This document shows positions 54,091 to 64,000 of a DNA stretch of 64,000 nucleotides, one piece after another. The stretch comes from Symbiodinium natans (Eukaryota > Sar > Dinophyceae > Suessiales > Symbiodiniaceae). Both the position numbers and the translations under genes were made by a program. The DNA lies in assembly GCA_905221605.1 (NCBI GenBank), contig CAJNDS010000385.1, positions 62,001 through 126,000 on the forward strand, in the 5' to 3' direction. Position 1 is the stretch's first letter. Each line of letters starts with the position of its first letter. Below the pieces are notes generated by a model. That model was not told the DNA's origin. It worked only from the letters and a program-made list of their open reading frames with translations, and ran no database searches.

Positions 54091-55285
54091 AGGAGTCAAT
54101 GAGGGAATTAGAATATTTATGGGATAAGGAACGGTATCGCTTTCGACACCTTCGACATCCTGGCTTCTTCGGCCGGTGACTCTGTTTCCAGCCAAAATTC
54201 AGTTCCATCTATACGAAAGTCCCAGCCTCAGGAAATGACCAATTCCACCTATATGAAGGTCCCAGCCTCAGGAAGTGACCAATTCCACCTATACGAAGAT
54301 CCTGGCCTCAGGGAGCCTCAGGAAACCACCTATATGAGGAGTCAATGAGGGAATTAGAATATTTATGGGATAAGGAACGGTATCGCTTTCGACACCTTCG
54401 ACATCCTGGCGTCTTCGGCCGGTGACTCTGCTTCCAGCCAAAATTCAGTTCCATCTATACGAAAGTCCCAGCCTCAGGAAATGACCAATTCCACCTATAT
54501 GAAGGTCCCAGCCTCAGGAAGTGACCAATTCCACCTATACGAAGATCCTAGCCTCGGGAAACCACCTATATGAGGAGTCAATGAGGGAATTAGAATATTT
54601 ATGGGATAAGGAACGGTATCGCTTTCGACACCTTCGACATCCTGGCGTCTTCGGCCGGTGACTCTGTTTCCAGCCAAAATTCAGTTCCATCTATACGAAA
54701 GTCCCAGCCTCAGGAAATGACCAATTCCACCTATATGAAGGTCCCAGCCTCAGGAAGTGACCAATTCCACCTATACGAAGATCCTAGCCTCGGGAAACCA
54801 CCTATATGAGGAGTCAATGAGGGAATTAGAATATTTATGGGATAAGGAACGGTATCGCTTTCGACACCTTCGACATCCTGGCGTCTTCGGCCGGTGACTC
54901 TGTTTCCAGCCAAAATTCAGTTCCATCTATACGAAAGTCCCAGCCTCAGCAAATGACCAATTCCACCTATATGAAGGTCCCAGCCTCAGGAAGTGACCAA
55001 TTCCACCTATACGAAGATCCTAGCCTCGGGAAACCACCTATATGAGGAGTCAATGAGGGAATTAGAATATTTATGGGATAAGGAACGGTATCGCTTTCGA
55101 CACCTTCGACATCCTGGCCTCTTCGGCCAGTGACTCTGTTTCCAGTCAAAATTCAGTTCCATCTATACGAAAGTCCCAGCCTCAGGAAATGACCAATTCC
55201 ACCTATATGAAGGTCCCAGCCTCAGGAAGTGACCAATTCCACCTATACGAAGATCCTAGCCTCGGTAAACCACCTATATGAAGGT
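54091..55285. repeat. 236-bp tandem repeat, five units
   Basis: Unit starts at 54091, 54337, 54573, 54809 and 55045, giving periods of 246, 236, 236 and 236 bp; the last unit is partly degraded. Units are nearly identical. Each contains two to three subrepeats of about 38 bp built on a CCACCTATATGAAGG / CCCAGCCTCAGG theme. 236 is not a multiple of three, so the identical 60-codon minus-strand frames in each unit do not join; they are not taken as genes. The array ends about 0.7 kb from the 3' end of the transposase-polymerase gene. Confidence 0.9.
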
Positions 55286-56003
55286 CTCAGCCTCAAGGAA
55301 CGACCAAAGATCCATTCCCAACACAATCATGTGCTCCACCATACCCATTCCATGAAAAATGAATGTGTGCCAAAGCCTCTCGCGAAGCCGGATCCAGCGA
55401 GACGAGCTATAGCAAGGAATAGCTAACTGCCCCCCTTTCGACGACATGGCCTCAACCTCTGCCATGGAGAAGAACACACACTGTCAGAAGCCCCGCGTCT
55501 CACGGTCCCACAAAGATGGCCTCCAGCACATGGTAAGTCAATTCGACGAACGAAGAAAAAGAAGAAGCAGGGACAGCAGGACCTCTTCCGGACCTCGCAC
55601 CCGTCGACAACAACAACTCGCCTAAAAACTATGGCTCTCCAGAACATAAGATCCAATCAACAACATACGAAGAAAGACAAGCGAGGCGTCAGTTGCAACG
55701 AAAACACAGATACACCGAACCCTTCGCAGACCTGATGACGAGCATGGGAGGGCCGCAGCCATGCCATTGGATCAAGTTTCACTCTCACATGATCTCTTGA
55801 TAGTTCACATAATCCCGAACCGAACCCATGCCAAAGCATGTCACGCATCAGATCAGCAGAACAGCCGACAAACGATGCCCAATACAATCAGCCGACCTTC
55901 ACGCTACTCCGAAAATAAACACGAGACCACGTCATCTATGGACTCATCAGGCATAACTGTCACCAGAGCAACTCAATTTTCCACACGCGCATCTGTCACG
56001 AGC
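55286..56003. other. 3' flank of the element gene
   Basis: About 700 bp between the tandem array and the stop of the large minus-strand gene. Frames of 60-80 codons occur but none is recognisable. It may be the 3' untranslated or terminal part of the element. Confidence 0.4.
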
Positions 56004-57446
56004 TCAGTTAGATCCGGCACTTACCGGCCGACGGCACTTTCTTTTGATGCCCCCGACCTGAACTTGGTGTTGCCGCTTCGCATTGAAGGGTGTGCGCTTG
56101 ACATACCCTCGCTTAGAAGCCGGCTTCTTTTGAGCCCAGACCCGCACTACAGAAGCCTCCTCCTCACGAGCACGGACAAGTGGAAGTTCAGCCTTGTTCT
56201 GCGGGCCTTTTCCATTATCCTTTTGCTCGTTACACCAAGCTAGCCAGCTGGCCTCAGACCATAAAGGCTTGGCTAATGCACGCGACAAAATGACACCTTC
56301 AGCCGTGACTCTAGCAAAGGGAAAGCACATGGCAACGTGATGCGCTAGTAACTTGCGGTAGTGCATTAGACGCAGCTTCAAGAGAAGCGTGGATCTGTGC
56401 AGGGAGTTGGCTGTGCGCAACCATGCATTGATCTCCGCGTGAAGAGCCTCATTCGAGGAAGTCCCACTGGGTAGAAATGCTCTTTCCTGCGGAGTCATGC
56501 CATGTCGTAGCCGAAGGTTGTTCCACAACCATTCGAGGCGGTCCGGCGCAACGGCTGACCAGAGGATCTTAAACACCTCTTTGTTGGCGGCGGTTACCTT
56601 TCTGCCAACTTCCTCTGGCTTCAAGCTACACAAAGCTGCTAGACCCCTTATGAATTCAAGGCGGCTGTAAAAGGGAACATCAGTGCACAGATTCGACATG
56701 TATGCCTCAGCCTCGGCTTTGGGCATAGTCCGGTGCCATATGTGATCTCGCGCACGTTCCTCGTCTTGGCTCAGCGGTGAAGGATTGCTGCCGGTGAACA
56801 TGGTGCCCCAGTTCTTAGCGGTCTTGCTTGCGTCAATGGCTAGCACCTTTCGCAGAAGTGATCGCAGCATCCTAGAACCAGCCGTTCGCTTGTTCCAATG
56901 TGCATACTCATACACGATTGCGAGATGGATTGGGTCGAGGGCCACGCACTTCAGACTCGCGCAGATGCTACGCAACTGCGAGAACAACTTCGGAGATGGC
57001 TGATCTGTGGCGAGAAATTCGATTTGTGCCAAGGAAGCTTCTGAGAAGCTAAGCTGGAACTCATCCACGACATGCTCTGCTTTCTCAGTTGCCAGAGGCG
57101 CCATTAGCAGCACAGCTCCGGTACGACCTCGGACTGTAAGGAGCCGTCTCCACGCTGTGGTGTCAGGAAACGGAGCAGCATCTCGAGCCGCCTTCGGTGC
57201 ACGATATGACTCCTGACCCTTGAGTTTGAGGCATGTTCTAAGCGTTGCATCCACACTCACGTAGAGCCATTCCTTGTTGTCGAGAAGAGTATCCATCATT
57301 TGCTTCATCTTCGTTTGCACTGCAGCTGAATACGCGACATCCTCAAGAAGTGGCCACCAATGCCGAGTGTGAGTGGGATATAGAGAAGAGAGCTGATTGC
57401 CAGCTTCGTGAGCTCGAAGATGCAGTCTGGGCCAGGTAGCTCGAAC
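56004..57446 (-). CDS. Element gene exon 4: DDE transposase core
   Basis: 480 residues. Candidate catalytic acids are D2173 (W-L-Y-V-S-V-D-A-T), D2255 (F-L-A-T-D-Q-P-S) and E2440 (S-S-N-E-A-L-H-A-E-I-N). A conserved-looking A-L-D-P-I-H-L-A-I follows the second acid by about 20 residues, in the place where MULE-type transposases have C-x-x-H. Spacing of the first two acids is 82, within the normal range of eukaryotic DDE enzymes. A helical insertion separates the second and third acids. The C terminus is basic (K-R-G-Y-V-K-R, K-R-K-C-R-R), suitable for nuclear import or DNA binding. It resembles no named superfamily closely enough for me to assign one; MULE-like and KDZ-like remain options. 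Confidence 0.6.
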   Translation of the reverse strand, partial: VRATWPRLHLRAHEAGNQLSSLYPTHTRHWWPLLEDVAYSAAVQTKMKQMMDTLLDNKEWLYVSVDATLRTCLKLKGQESYRAPKAARDAAPFPDTTAWRRLLTVRGRTGAVLLMAPLATEKAEHVVDEFQLSFSEASLAQIEFLATDQPSPKLFSQLRSICASLKCVALDPIHLAIVYEYAHWNKRTAGSRMLRSLLRKVLAIDASKTAKNWGTMFTGSNPSPLSQDEERARDHIWHRTMPKAEAEAYMSNLCTDVPFYSRLEFIRGLAALCSLKPEEVGRKVTAANKEVFKILWSAVAPDRLEWLWNNLRLRHGMTPQERAFLPSGTSSNEALHAEINAWLRTANSLHRSTLLLKLRLMHYRKLLAHHVAMCFPFARVTAEGVILSRALAKPLWSEASWLAWCNEQKDNGKGPQNKAELPLVRAREEEASVVRVWAQKKPASKRGYVKRTPFNAKRQHQVQVGGIKRKCRRPVSAGSN

Positions 57447-60400
57447 CTGCAAGAAATGTCGGGACGAATGGACATATCTTATGATTTCTATTCACGCGTG
57501 ATACTCACACAAGTCAACAGCTGTGCATCCAGCCTGAACATGATGCATCAGTACCTCTTGGAACAGCATCTCGGCAAAAGACTTGTCGTAGTAAATATTC
57601 CGAACTCGGCGAGCCACTATTGTCTTGCCCAGCTCCGAGACGCTGACATACTCTGGACCACTGGACTTGAAAAGTAACCTGATCGTCTTATCTATGTAGT
57701 TGCGAGACGTAGTTGAAGGCAGGACCACCGTGTCTGCCATGAGCCGTGCGCTCTCTTGAAGATATTGATGGACTGGTGTCTGGAGTCCTGCAGCATGATC
57801 GTGCAGGGCGAGAATCACCTTCATCTGCTTAGTGCCGGAGCATACATATTGGTTGATGTCAGTGTGGTACTTGCGGACATGAGTCAAAAGTCCATCCTTC
57901 TTGTTGAAAACTCGAAAGGGGCACAACCTGCATTTATGTTTGCCCCCGATTCTCATGTTCCTGCCACCTGACGGCAACTTTTCCACGTAGACGCGGACTT
58001 CCTCGGCCATCTTTTCCAGTATATTCTCCGAAAACATCAGACCCTCATCTTCGTCTTCAAACATGGCGCATTGAGAAGGCGGCACGGCGCCGGCGTCTTC
58101 TGCATCCGACCCTGCGCTCTCGCTGACATCTGAGTGAACTAGACCTGGCTTTTGCCTAGTCCTCTCCGAGAAAGCTGCTGAAGCATGGCCCGCCTTGCCC
58201 TTATCGGGGGCTGCGTGTTTCGCTCCAGCTTTAAGATCCAGCAGCATTACAGCGGCGCCAGCTCTCCCCACTTCTTGTTCCCAGAAGCTCACTGCTGTTG
58301 ATGAGTCTATCCCATCGAGAACAGACGAGGTAAAATTCTTCGACGTGAGCCGAGAGTGCGTTGCACCATCTAGCACAGACACGTGATCTCTGGTGGCACT
58401 ATACTGTACAGCCAAGCAGTGAGGTTTGCCATCGTTCTCAAAATGCAAGATGAACTTGTCGACTTCCGACTCTGGAAGACCCAGACAGGCGTGGATGTTT
58501 CTTTTTGCCATAGTGGCGCATGCTCTGTAGGAGCGAAACCCTTGCTCGACTGCGTCGGCGTTCTCCTTTCTGTCCGCACTGCTGAAGGTTGCATCGATCT
58601 CCGCTCTACTCTTTGAAAATAGATGCCACATGGCGCACGGTATACAATTGCCGTCTTGAATCAATGTCGGTGGTACCGATCTTAAAGAAATGACAGTCTC
58701 AGCTCTTGCAGCAAACAGACCTGCGATTGTACTTGTGGTCTTCTGCACAATACGAACACTGAACCCGGTCTTGTCAACGATGGTCTTCTCGCATCTATAA
58801 ATGAGATCGGCGTTGTTTTCAACGACAGCTTTGTCGATCCTAACACCATCAAAATGTAAGGACATATGCTTGGGCGAGAACGGACCCAAGACCTCTAGCC
58901 AGGCATCGATGATAGCGTCTTCCACGGAGGTCCAGAAAAGATGGAGCGTGGACGCCATCGGTCGCTCTTTTTTGGCATCCGCGGTTAACTTGTCGAAATC
59001 GTCCGGCAAAGCGTTACACGCGAGCCATCGACAGTAGATCCCTAAGGACTGAAGCTTCCGGACGTAGTCGTTCTGCACACCAGCAGGCGGGGCACCCCCA
59101 TTAAAAACGACGTTGATCATGGCCTTTGCCTCTGCCGGCGACATGTCCAGACAGTCGCGTGCGAACCCATCTCGATCCTCGACACATTTATCCAGCACAG
59201 ACCGCAAATCCTTTGGTAGGCATGGGGTCGGCTCCATCTTGACGATGAGCTGCTGAAGAATCGTCAGGCAGCAGTTCGCGATGTCCAGATCGCAAGTGTG
59301 CTCCGACAAGGTTCTGTGTTGGACTCTTCTTGGCGCGGACTGAGCGCCTGCCCTTTTGGTATACCTGCGACTCCGAACATTGCTTTTGTCGGCGTAGTGG
59401 TACGTTACATCCAGGGCATGGAGACCAGGGTCTGCCGGAACTGGTTCGGGAACCGACTCGGTCTTGCCTGTCACACGTCTTCTCTTTGTTGCCCGAGGCA
59501 AATTCATGTAATATTCCAGAGATGCTTCGTACTCCTTCATCTTCTGAAGTTTCTTTTCTAAACCACTCTTCTCCGTCTTGGCAGATATACCGGGTCGGCC
59601 TTTTGCCTTTTTTTCACTTAGCGCTTGCTTAAGGTAGTTCATGACTACGCTGACGTTAGATGCTCGCGCAGGGAACTTGTTGATGTACTCCGTCAGGGAT
59701 ACAATATTATGTAGTTCCTGGAAAACCAACATGCTGGATCGAGAGACATCGATGACGCTGTCCAGTGGCTTCTTGAATGTGATCAACGGTAACAAACCTC
59801 CAGGCCTCTCCTTGTTGCTTTTGGTTGTCCTGAGCACGCACTTCATCATGAAGTTCTTGTTCTGCAGTTCGTCCCAGAGAGATGACTTCGGAAGGTTTGG
59901 GATCTGGCACGAAAACGTCATTGTCTTGAACTCATAAAAGGATAAAGCGTCTATCTGAGTCTCCAACATTTTTTGTGTAATGGCGTTCGTCAAATTATCC
60001 CACTCAGCTTGTCCTCGGTCGCGTTCATCCTGTGAATTCGAGCCTGCAAGGAGATTGCCCACACTTGCGTCAGTGTCGTTTGTCTTTTGACGAATTGGCA
60101 GAGAACAGGCCGTTCGCATAGTATCCTCTGTCAGGTAGTCATCCCCGCTGTTCACATATTCATCAATGAGCTGGTAACACTGCTCTTTGTTAAACTGCAG
60201 CTCGAATGCATGTTGGAGACGAAGTCCAGCAATCGATGCCTGTGTGGACGACAGGAACTTGCTGAGGGACGGGTCGGCCTCAAAAATACCAGCTTCCTCG
60301 TGGCCTGGGTGATTGTGTAGATACCGCGCAGGCATAAACCTGGCTTTTGCTTTCCACACAAGCGCGCGACGCAGAATGGAGTTGAAGTTTCCGATGTTGA

Positions 60401-63400
60401 CACCAGCAAACATCATCATTCGATTCAGCTCCAATCTCTTCCTTGGCACAGTTTAAAGTAGAACAATACATTAAACCCACGCACACCCACCCGTGAAGAA
60501 GCAATATTCATGTTACCAACCATGCTTGTAGCCGGGCAGCCATCCGCAGATCGAAAACATTCGCGTGGTGTACCCATAAGGTTTCCTTCCCATGATCCCG
60601 TCAGCACTCATAGTTTTCTTGTATAGATCCAGATGCAATTTACGAGAGGACTCCGGCGCCTCTTGCCCCGTTATGACACAACAGCGTGCAAATCCTTCCA
60701 CTTGCTTGCGGAGTTCCTCGTCGTTGTGCCAGACATTCGGGTCAAAGAAAGAATGATTGTTGCCAAACATTGCAGCCAAATGCAAGGAGTAGAGGCTTTG
60801 GCCGACCCCGCCTGGGGATATGCCGATAAAGCATCTGTCGACGTTGAAGCCCCTCTTCGCTAACGCGGCTGCAGCCATGCAGCACCTGAAAACGTCGAAG
60901 TTGCACCAGAATGTCTGCGAGTAGAATTTGCGTACTCGCAGGACGTTCTCCTCTAGCACAGGATCTTTCAACGCATGTGGAATCTTGATGTAACAGTCGT
61001 TCGAGGATGCTTTCGGGACGACCTTCACTGCTGTGTCACGGTCGGCATCGTATCTGACACACAAGTCTTGATAGCACAGGCAGCTTTGTCTTTGGTCGGG
61101 CGTCTCGCACCATTCCACCAAGAGGGATATCAGCTTGGTTTGCATCAGCTCGGATCGGAGAGCGCACGAGATTTTCCAGACTCTATCAGCCACAGAGACA
61201 GTCCAAGGCTCTCGTCCATCCCCACTAACCTCCTGCGCCACTTGCAGCGAATGCTCCTCTGCTGTGTCTTCAGGCGCAGCTGAATCCAATCGCTGATACT
61301 GATCGATATTGGATCTGCCCTGCGTAACATTACCCGTACAGTGCTCCAGGAAAGCATCATCAGACGGAAACTCTTGCCTTTTAGCCGCGATTGCATCCAG
61401 TAAATGCGAAGGCTGTCTCTTGGTGCGGGATGGCATGAGCAGGAGAAGGCCTTCAAGACGGGTGCAAAATGCATGCACCCTTCTCAGAACAGTCTCGGGA
61501 GGGACCCCGCCAAATGGAAGAAATGTACCTTCCTCGTCGTACACGTAGCAGAAACCGTTGTGAACACGAATATGTCTCTCGCCCTCCATCATCCAAAGAA
61601 GTCCAGCGCAGTCTGCCAGCATGGGTCTGTCACCTATGCGGGCTTGGCAGAGGTAGCCGGCAACAAGTGACAGGCGCAGCAGCTCGGATGACCAGGTAGG
61701 ATGCAGCTCAGTAACCTGTTCTATGCCACGTCTCGTGTTTTGCAGGATGGTTTCAGGCGGTTGTAAGGCATCAGCTGGCTCTCGGTCGAGGGTTCTTTGA
61801 AGAAGACTGTCGTTGGTCGTAAACATGTCTTGAAATAGCCGTGCATTGCCGCTGGCGCCCTTCATCTCACGCCTTTTACGCAGGAACACTTGAAAGCCTT
61901 CGTCGGTGCTTCCGGCTTCCTCTTGTAGCGCCAACAGGGTGTCCTGCGCAACGGCTGTTGCTGTCTCTGGCAACGCTTGCACGCTTGGCAGACCAGGAAG
62001 ATGGATCCTTTCTTCTTCGGCCAGATCAGCTGTGTCAGGTATTTGCGAAAAATCGCACGCTGGCCCTTTGGCTTGTAAGTGAGCTCGGCGATGTTTCATT
62101 AGCCGGTCGACGGTAATTGTCAAGTCAGGCACGTCATCCACGAAAGCCTCGTTACATGAATTTGGATAGGCGCACACAACCTTCATACCCTTCACCTTCT
62201 TGGAGTAGTAGCTTTCAAGAATCCACTTGTAGATGTTAAGCTGCAATCTATAATGGTGGCCCTGGCAGTCCGGAATGTCTTGCAGCGGTTCCATCATGAA
62301 CTTCCCATAGCTGTTGTATTTATGGGGTAGTTTCTCGCTGCGCTTCCAGTCTATCAGCACTAACTTATCATCACTCCTGTCGAGTAAAACCAAATCGATA
62401 GATCCTGCCAGATTCTCTTGGCTTGCGTGAATGGTCCACTCTGACCTATAGGCGACCAGTCCAGGCATCCCGTCGTGTAGGTCACGCAGGAAGTCTATAG
62501 CCATGTTCAGCTCATTCGTCATAGGTCCAGGGATTATGTCGGAGCCGTTCATCATGTGCTCGAGCATCGAATGCATCCATGTCCCGGCATTGCATGCTTG
62601 AAATGACTTCTTCTTCCAAAGATCAAAGATTTCATTATCCTGAAGCATGATTTCCTGCACAATGTCATCCCAGTTAGAAAGCTCTTCACGATGTCGGATG
62701 AGCTCAGTGCAGAGGCTCTCAATATCCAAAGGCTGATGCTGGAGAACCTCGGTCAATTTCTCACGGACGCTGCCAGGCGAATCGATCAGCTTCAGCAGGA
62801 TGACATCTACTGGAATGTCTGAGACAGCATATTCCGGCCGGGGCCAGTTCTTGCCTGCCTTCATGGTTTGCACGGCCTGCCATGCATCGAACACTGCGGC
62901 ATGCTCGTGAATCAGCGAAGTAACCTAGACGGAACGGAACAGACCCAAGCTTAAAACCCAGACAGCGCATAACGCACATCAAATAAGGACCTGGCACTTG
63001 TGTCGACCTTCTCTTCATCGAAGAAATAAGCGTGTCCTTCGGTCTGGAAACGAAGTCTTGCGTCTATTTCGTGTGGATTGATGTTAGCCAGTGCGGAACA
63101 CGACTCCAGGCCATCCGTGTCGTCTGCTGCTGGGTTCTCTGTCATTTGGAAGAACGGCTCACTCGGAGAATTGCTTGCGATGACACTGCCAACCATATCT
63201 GGCAAAGGCTTGGGCCATACGCCTTGGCTAACCCAGCAATTGCTCGCTGTGGGGCGGGAAGCACAGGACTTAAATATGATATACCCTGGCACGAAACGCT
63301 GATAACTATTCTCCAAAGCACCTGCGAAAGCTGAAGCTCCTCCCAGACAATCCTGAACTTCTAGACACAGAGGGACATGGCGACAAGTCGATCCATCATC

Positions 63401-64000
63401 CCGGTGAAATCCAGATGATCCTCCCAAGTAGTCCTGTAGTCTCATCACACAGTTTGGACAGTTGGCCGCTTGCGCCTGTCCGATATGTGACGAGCAGACC
63501 CATGTGCTGCACACAGGACACACGCTCCAGCGCGATGGCAGTAGCGAGTGTTGCTGGTTGCAGAAACCGCATCTGATTCTGCTATTGGGCTGAACTGCTG
63601 AAGGTACTGCGCTGAACTGCAGAAAAGGCTGCTGATGTCTTCCATGTCCGAAAGCCATGAAGAACACGCACGAAAGTGGCGGCGCAGCATCACCGTGTTC
63701 TCCGTCTATGAGTCGAGCGCGAGCGACACCCACTCCATTCAGCCCGATCGAAAAGGCTCGCTGATCCCACTTCAAGTGTAACCTGTTAAGAGCATTGGGA
63801 ACTGGTGCATGCACGCTGGCTGACATGTGCGGTCTGGCCGGAAAGTCATTAATTCCAACAGACCAGGTAATGCTTTCATGGAAGATGTTATCGACTCTGC
63901 AATAAGATCGTCTTTGCCCGTTCCATTCTCTGACCCCAACATACATACCTCGCACATTGGCCGGCAAGAATAGATCAAAATCGGCAAAACCCATCATAGG
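56004..64000 (-). CDS. Nuclease-helicase-polymerase-peptidase-transposase polyprotein
   Basis: One minus-strand gene in four exons: 63997 (open to the edge) to 62996, 62924-60541, 60441-57507 and 57446-56004. Introns of 71, 99 and 60 bp are read as GC-AG, GC-AG and GA-AG, each with G after AG. The first two junctions repair conserved motifs exactly: S joins V-T-S-L-I-H, and I-C-G-W joins K-R-L-E-L-N. The third boundary is less certain (a GTGAGT sequence overlaps the donor). The chain is about 2,587 residues. Domains in order: zinc cluster (143-183), PD-(D/E)XK nuclease (about 315-530), SF3-like helicase (about 1030-1200), Pol A/TV-Pol-like polymerase (about 1500-1700), DGNC cysteine peptidase (about 1720-1860), C2H2 finger (1966-1988) and DDE transposase (about 2000-2540). 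It is inferred to be the sole protein of a self-replicating DNA transposon. The fusion order is visible; activities are inferred. Confidence 0.7.
57507..60441 (-). CDS. Element gene exon 3: polymerase, DGNC peptidase, zinc finger
   Basis: About 978 residues. It opens with the SF3 continuation L-E-L-N-R-M-M-M-F. The polymerase shows three spaced motifs like superfamily A and the TV-Pol family known from Sputnik-type virophages: D-L-D-I-A-N-C (chain D1513, D1515), A-K-A-M-I-N-V-V-F-N-G-G (K1568) and L-H-F-D-G-V-R-I (H1658, D1660). Then a peptidase-like domain: Q-D-G-N-C-I-P (C1728) and R-D-H-V-S-V-L-D-G (H1815), similar to OTU or related papain-fold peptidases. After an acidic linker there is a C2H2 finger, C-x2-C-x13-H-x4-H. 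Finally comes the N-terminal part of the transposase (R-R-V-R-N-I-Y-Y-D). In virophages TV-Pol precedes the helicase; here the order is reversed. Confidence 0.65.
60442..60540 (-). other. Element gene intron 2 (GC-AG, 99 bp)
   Basis: Donor GGATG|GCTGCC and acceptor CCAAG|GAAGAG. Removal reconstitutes C-G-W-K-R-L-E-L-N within the helicase core; without it the frame stops after 11 codons. Confidence 0.7.
60541..62924 (-). CDS. Element gene exon 2: PD-(D/E)XK nuclease and helicase
   Basis: 795 residues counting the split Trp codon. The nuclease shows G-T-W-M-H-S-M-L-E (chain H452), G-S-I-D-L-V-L (D511) and L-I-D-W-K-R-S (D526, K528), the RecB/Cas4-like active-site pattern. A 450-residue middle region is less clear and may include a D5-type linker domain. 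Near the end come G-I-S-P-G-G-V-G-Q-S (1035-1044), C-C-V-I-T-G-Q-E-A-P and M-G-R-K-P-Y-G-Y. These match Walker A, Walker B and the following strand of virus-type SF3 helicases, except that the usual Walker A lysine is glutamine. The exon ends within the codon of C-G-W. Confidence 0.65.
62925..62995 (-). other. Element gene intron 1 (GC-AG, 71 bp)
   Basis: Donor AGT|GCCAGG and acceptor CTAG|GTTACT. Removal joins the zinc-cluster exon to the nuclease exon in frame and produces D-T-S-V-T-S-L-I-H, the expected nuclease strand. No direct repeat is found at the ends. Confidence 0.6.
62996..63997 (-). CDS. Element gene exon 1: zinc cluster and start of nuclease
   Basis: 334 residues, open to the window edge; 63997 is the first visible ATG, not a proven start. 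Residues 143-183 hold cysteines and histidine in the order C-x2-C, C-x2-C, C-x2-H, C-x2-C, a two-zinc RING- or treble-clef-like arrangement. The first 120 residues look like a beta-rich domain of SPRY type (G-V-R-E-W-N-G, W-S-V-G-I-N, S-I-G-L-N-G-V), a weak call. The last 20 residues (R-F-x-x-E-G-H-A-Y-F-F) match the opening strand of the nuclease that continues in exon 2. The frame reads 14 codons past the splice site before a stop. Confidence 0.65.

Noticed and set aside
54495-55149. Three identical 60-codon minus-strand frames
   Set aside because: They repeat because the DNA repeats; the period is not a multiple of three and each frame is closed within its unit.
54091-55285. Regularly spaced repeats as a CRISPR-like array
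   Set aside because: The whole 236-bp unit repeats without unique spacers; this is a eukaryotic tandem repeat.
57492-57510. GTGAGT at the end of element exon 3 as a canonical GT donor
   Set aside because: With the CAG acceptor at 57447 it puts exon 4 out of frame. It would need an acceptor further inside exon 4 that is not followed by G. It is kept only as an alternative.
56004-64000. Large minus-strand gene as a Polinton or giant-virus insertion
   Set aside because: No capsid, packaging ATPase or protein-primed PolB is seen; the polymerase motifs fit the Pol A/TV-Pol type and integration is by a DDE transposase fused to the same chain.

Overview
The window looks like nuclear DNA of a dinoflagellate, most likely a Symbiodiniaceae-type alga. 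The grounds are: many interstitial tracts of the TTTAGGG plant/alveolate telomere repeat; genes whose frames and family homology are only restored by splicing at GC-AG, GA-AG and GT-AG junctions with G after the acceptor AG; and typical expanded families (DUF4116 repeats, ankyrin arrays, RCC1-like ADGSVVTWG repeats, leucine-rich repeats, Sulfotransfer_4). There are no bacterial operons, CRISPR arrays or recognisable tRNA/rRNA genes. Gene calls rest on reading frames and remembered family motifs; no search was run.

Layout. 0-1.5 kb: a PcfJ-like fragment and an ankyrin reading frame with a one-base frame break. 2.6-10.9 kb: three single-exon + strand genes (GT1 glycosyltransferase, ubiquitin-like/RCC1-like repeat protein, MFS transporter). 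12.6-15.8 kb: a three-exon DUF4116 gene whose introns are TIR-bearing elements. 16-29 kb: mostly gene-poor, with a MITE, telomere tracts, a 330-bp direct duplication, and a small gene at 26.6 kb split by a second copy of the same introner. 29.9-33.1 kb: a multi-exon secreted/Golgi-type sulfotransferase with telomere repeats in its introns. 34.3-36.6 kb: a three-exon LRR protein. 37.3-38.6 kb: a broken NAP-like copy followed by a TDP2-like phosphodiesterase. 39-43 kb: low-complexity DNA. 43.2-50.2 kb: one long ankyrin gene built from duplicated exon cassettes. 50-54 kb: low-complexity DNA, a MITE and telomere repeats. 54.1-55.3 kb: a 236-bp tandem repeat.

56.0-64.0 kb, minus strand: the most striking object. 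Four reading frames join through three short introns (71, 99 and about 60 bp) into one chain of about 2,587 residues, open at the window edge. In order it carries a zinc cluster, a PD-(D/E)XK nuclease, an SF3-type helicase, a polymerase-A-superfamily (TV-Pol-like) polymerase, a DGNC/DHV cysteine peptidase, a C2H2 finger and a DDE-type transposase. This suggests a self-replicating DNA transposon encoded as one polyprotein, with no capsid gene visible.

The second main theme is intron birth. Three ~103-106 bp elements with CTTACTTC-type terminal repeats and 4-bp target duplications are present; two sit exactly at exon junctions and splice out in frame. Most host-gene introns resolved here carry 4-9 bp direct repeats at their two ends, as expected of transposon-derived introners. 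The transposon's own introns do not.
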